Below are positions 63,500 to 64,000 of a stretch of 64,000 nucleotides of DNA, in pieces. Position 1 is the stretch's first letter. The number at the start of each line of letters is the position of its first letter. Position numbers and translations under genes: made by a program. The stretch lies in contig JAFVPD010000014.1 of assembly GCA_017505535.1 (NCBI GenBank), forward strand, positions 1 to 64,000. The letters run 5' to 3'. This stretch comes from Muribaculaceae bacterium. GTDB taxonomy: Bacteria > Bacteroidota > Bacteroidia > Bacteroidales > Muribaculaceae. The notes under the pieces are model-generated. The model ran no database searches, was not told where the DNA came from, and worked only from the letters and a program-made list of their open reading frames with translations.

Positions 63500-64000
63500 A
63501 TGGAAAAGGCGATTTCTCAGCCCAAGGAGGTGCTGTGGAACAGGAACTATATAGCCGTATGTTCGGCCAATTTCCTGCTCTTCTTCTCCTTTTACTTGTT
63601 GTTGCCGATGTTGCCATTCTATCTGCGGGACACCTTTGATGCCGATAAACAACTGATAGGTATTATATTGTCGGGATATACGGTAACGGCCCTCGTTGTG
63701 CGACCATTTGGTGGGTTTATTGTGGATAGTTTCCCACGCAAACCGGTGTTACTTATATGTTATTTCGCATTTTTCATATTCTTTGCCGGATATTTATTGG
63801 CCGGGACTCTGTTGCTATTTGCAATAATTAGAGCCATGCATGGGTTTACATTTGGGGCGGTGACGGTTGCCAATAGCACAATGGCGATTGATGTCCTTGC
63901 ACCATCACGCCGAGCTGAGGGTATCGGGTATTATGGAGTGAGCAACAACCTTGCCATGGCCATAGGGCCATCGTTGTCAATGTATATGTATGACCACAAT
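63500..64000 (+). CDS. MFS transporter, N-terminal part (cut by window end)
   Basis: An ATG at 63500 opens a frame that runs off the window end, giving 167 residues of a major facilitator protein. About five hydrophobic helices are visible (for example NFLLFFSFYLLLPMLPFYL and FFIFFAGYLLAGTLLLFAII). The MFS loop 2-3 motif appears as RPFGGFIVDSFPRKPVLL, and a later segment as GFTFGAVTVANSTMAIDVL. The RRAEGIGYYGVSNNLAMAIG segment is typical of arabinose-efflux/drug-type MFS members. The substrate is unknown. It lies directly behind miaB. Confidence 0.85.
   Translation, partial: MEKAISQPKEVLWNRNYIAVCSANFLLFFSFYLLLPMLPFYLRDTFDADKQLIGIILSGYTVTALVVRPFGGFIVDSFPRKPVLLICYFAFFIFFAGYLLAGTLLLFAIIRAMHGFTFGAVTVANSTMAIDVLAPSRRAEGIGYYGVSNNLAMAIGPSLSMYMYDHN

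Overview
The window reads as chromosomal DNA of a Bacteroidales bacterium, probably a gut member near Muribaculaceae/Bacteroidaceae; the family level is inference. The evidence is a SusC/SusD pair, promoters of the Bacteroidetes type (TTTG, 19-20 bp, TAnnTTTG) in front of many genes, the gene order ilvD-ilvB-ilvN-thioesterase-ilvC, a DUF4492-cydA-cydB cluster, DUF4494 and DUF6056 proteins, a type IX secretion sorting tail and a succinate-type CoA transferase. No rRNA, tRNA, transposase, integrase or CRISPR array was recognised.

Layout. Positions 1-14477 are a surface-polysaccharide locus: a GT2 gene on the minus strand, then a ten-gene plus-strand operon (Wza-like export lipoprotein, Wzc-like tyrosine kinase, Wzy-like polymerase, UDP-HexNAc epimerase and dehydrogenase, Wzx-like flippase, a beta-propeller-like protein, three GT4 glycosyltransferases). 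Together these can make a uronic acid-containing sugar nucleotide and polymerise, flip and export a polymer. Positions 14479-17863 hold a sensor kinase/response regulator pair, a candidate small RNA and ApbE. Positions 18029-28588 hold a DJ-1-like protein and the outer-membrane biogenesis genes tamB-tamA-lptD. Positions 28593-31899 hold an HD protein, ilvE and a DUF6056 membrane protein. Positions 32333-38086 hold susC-susD-lipoprotein. Positions 38218-44507 hold the isoleucine/valine operon, preceded by a short Val/Leu-rich leader peptide and an attenuator-like hairpin. Positions 44813-50942 hold ompA-like, tkt, a sugar MFS transporter, a YggS-like protein and DUF4494. Positions 51118-55298 hold the cytochrome bd genes and a secreted-protein pair. 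Positions 58571-64000 hold an esterase, a CoA transferase, a small membrane protein, miaB and a truncated MFS gene.

The least ordinary stretch is 55300-58570. It holds a long perfect inverted repeat, the 3' remnant of an unknown gene, a 330-bp internal fragment of gyrB, and a minus-strand promoter that would transcribe this fragment in antisense. It also holds a secreted PDZ-like protein gene preceded by a highly structured RNA of about 220 nt. In that RNA the long basal stem competes with an intrinsic terminator. Upstream lie two tandem copies of a pseudoknot-capable RNA module with compensatory base changes between the copies. These RNA elements are the best candidates for something undescribed.

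All domain and family assignments come from reading the translated sequence and recalling families; no database search was run. RNA structures were paired by eye.
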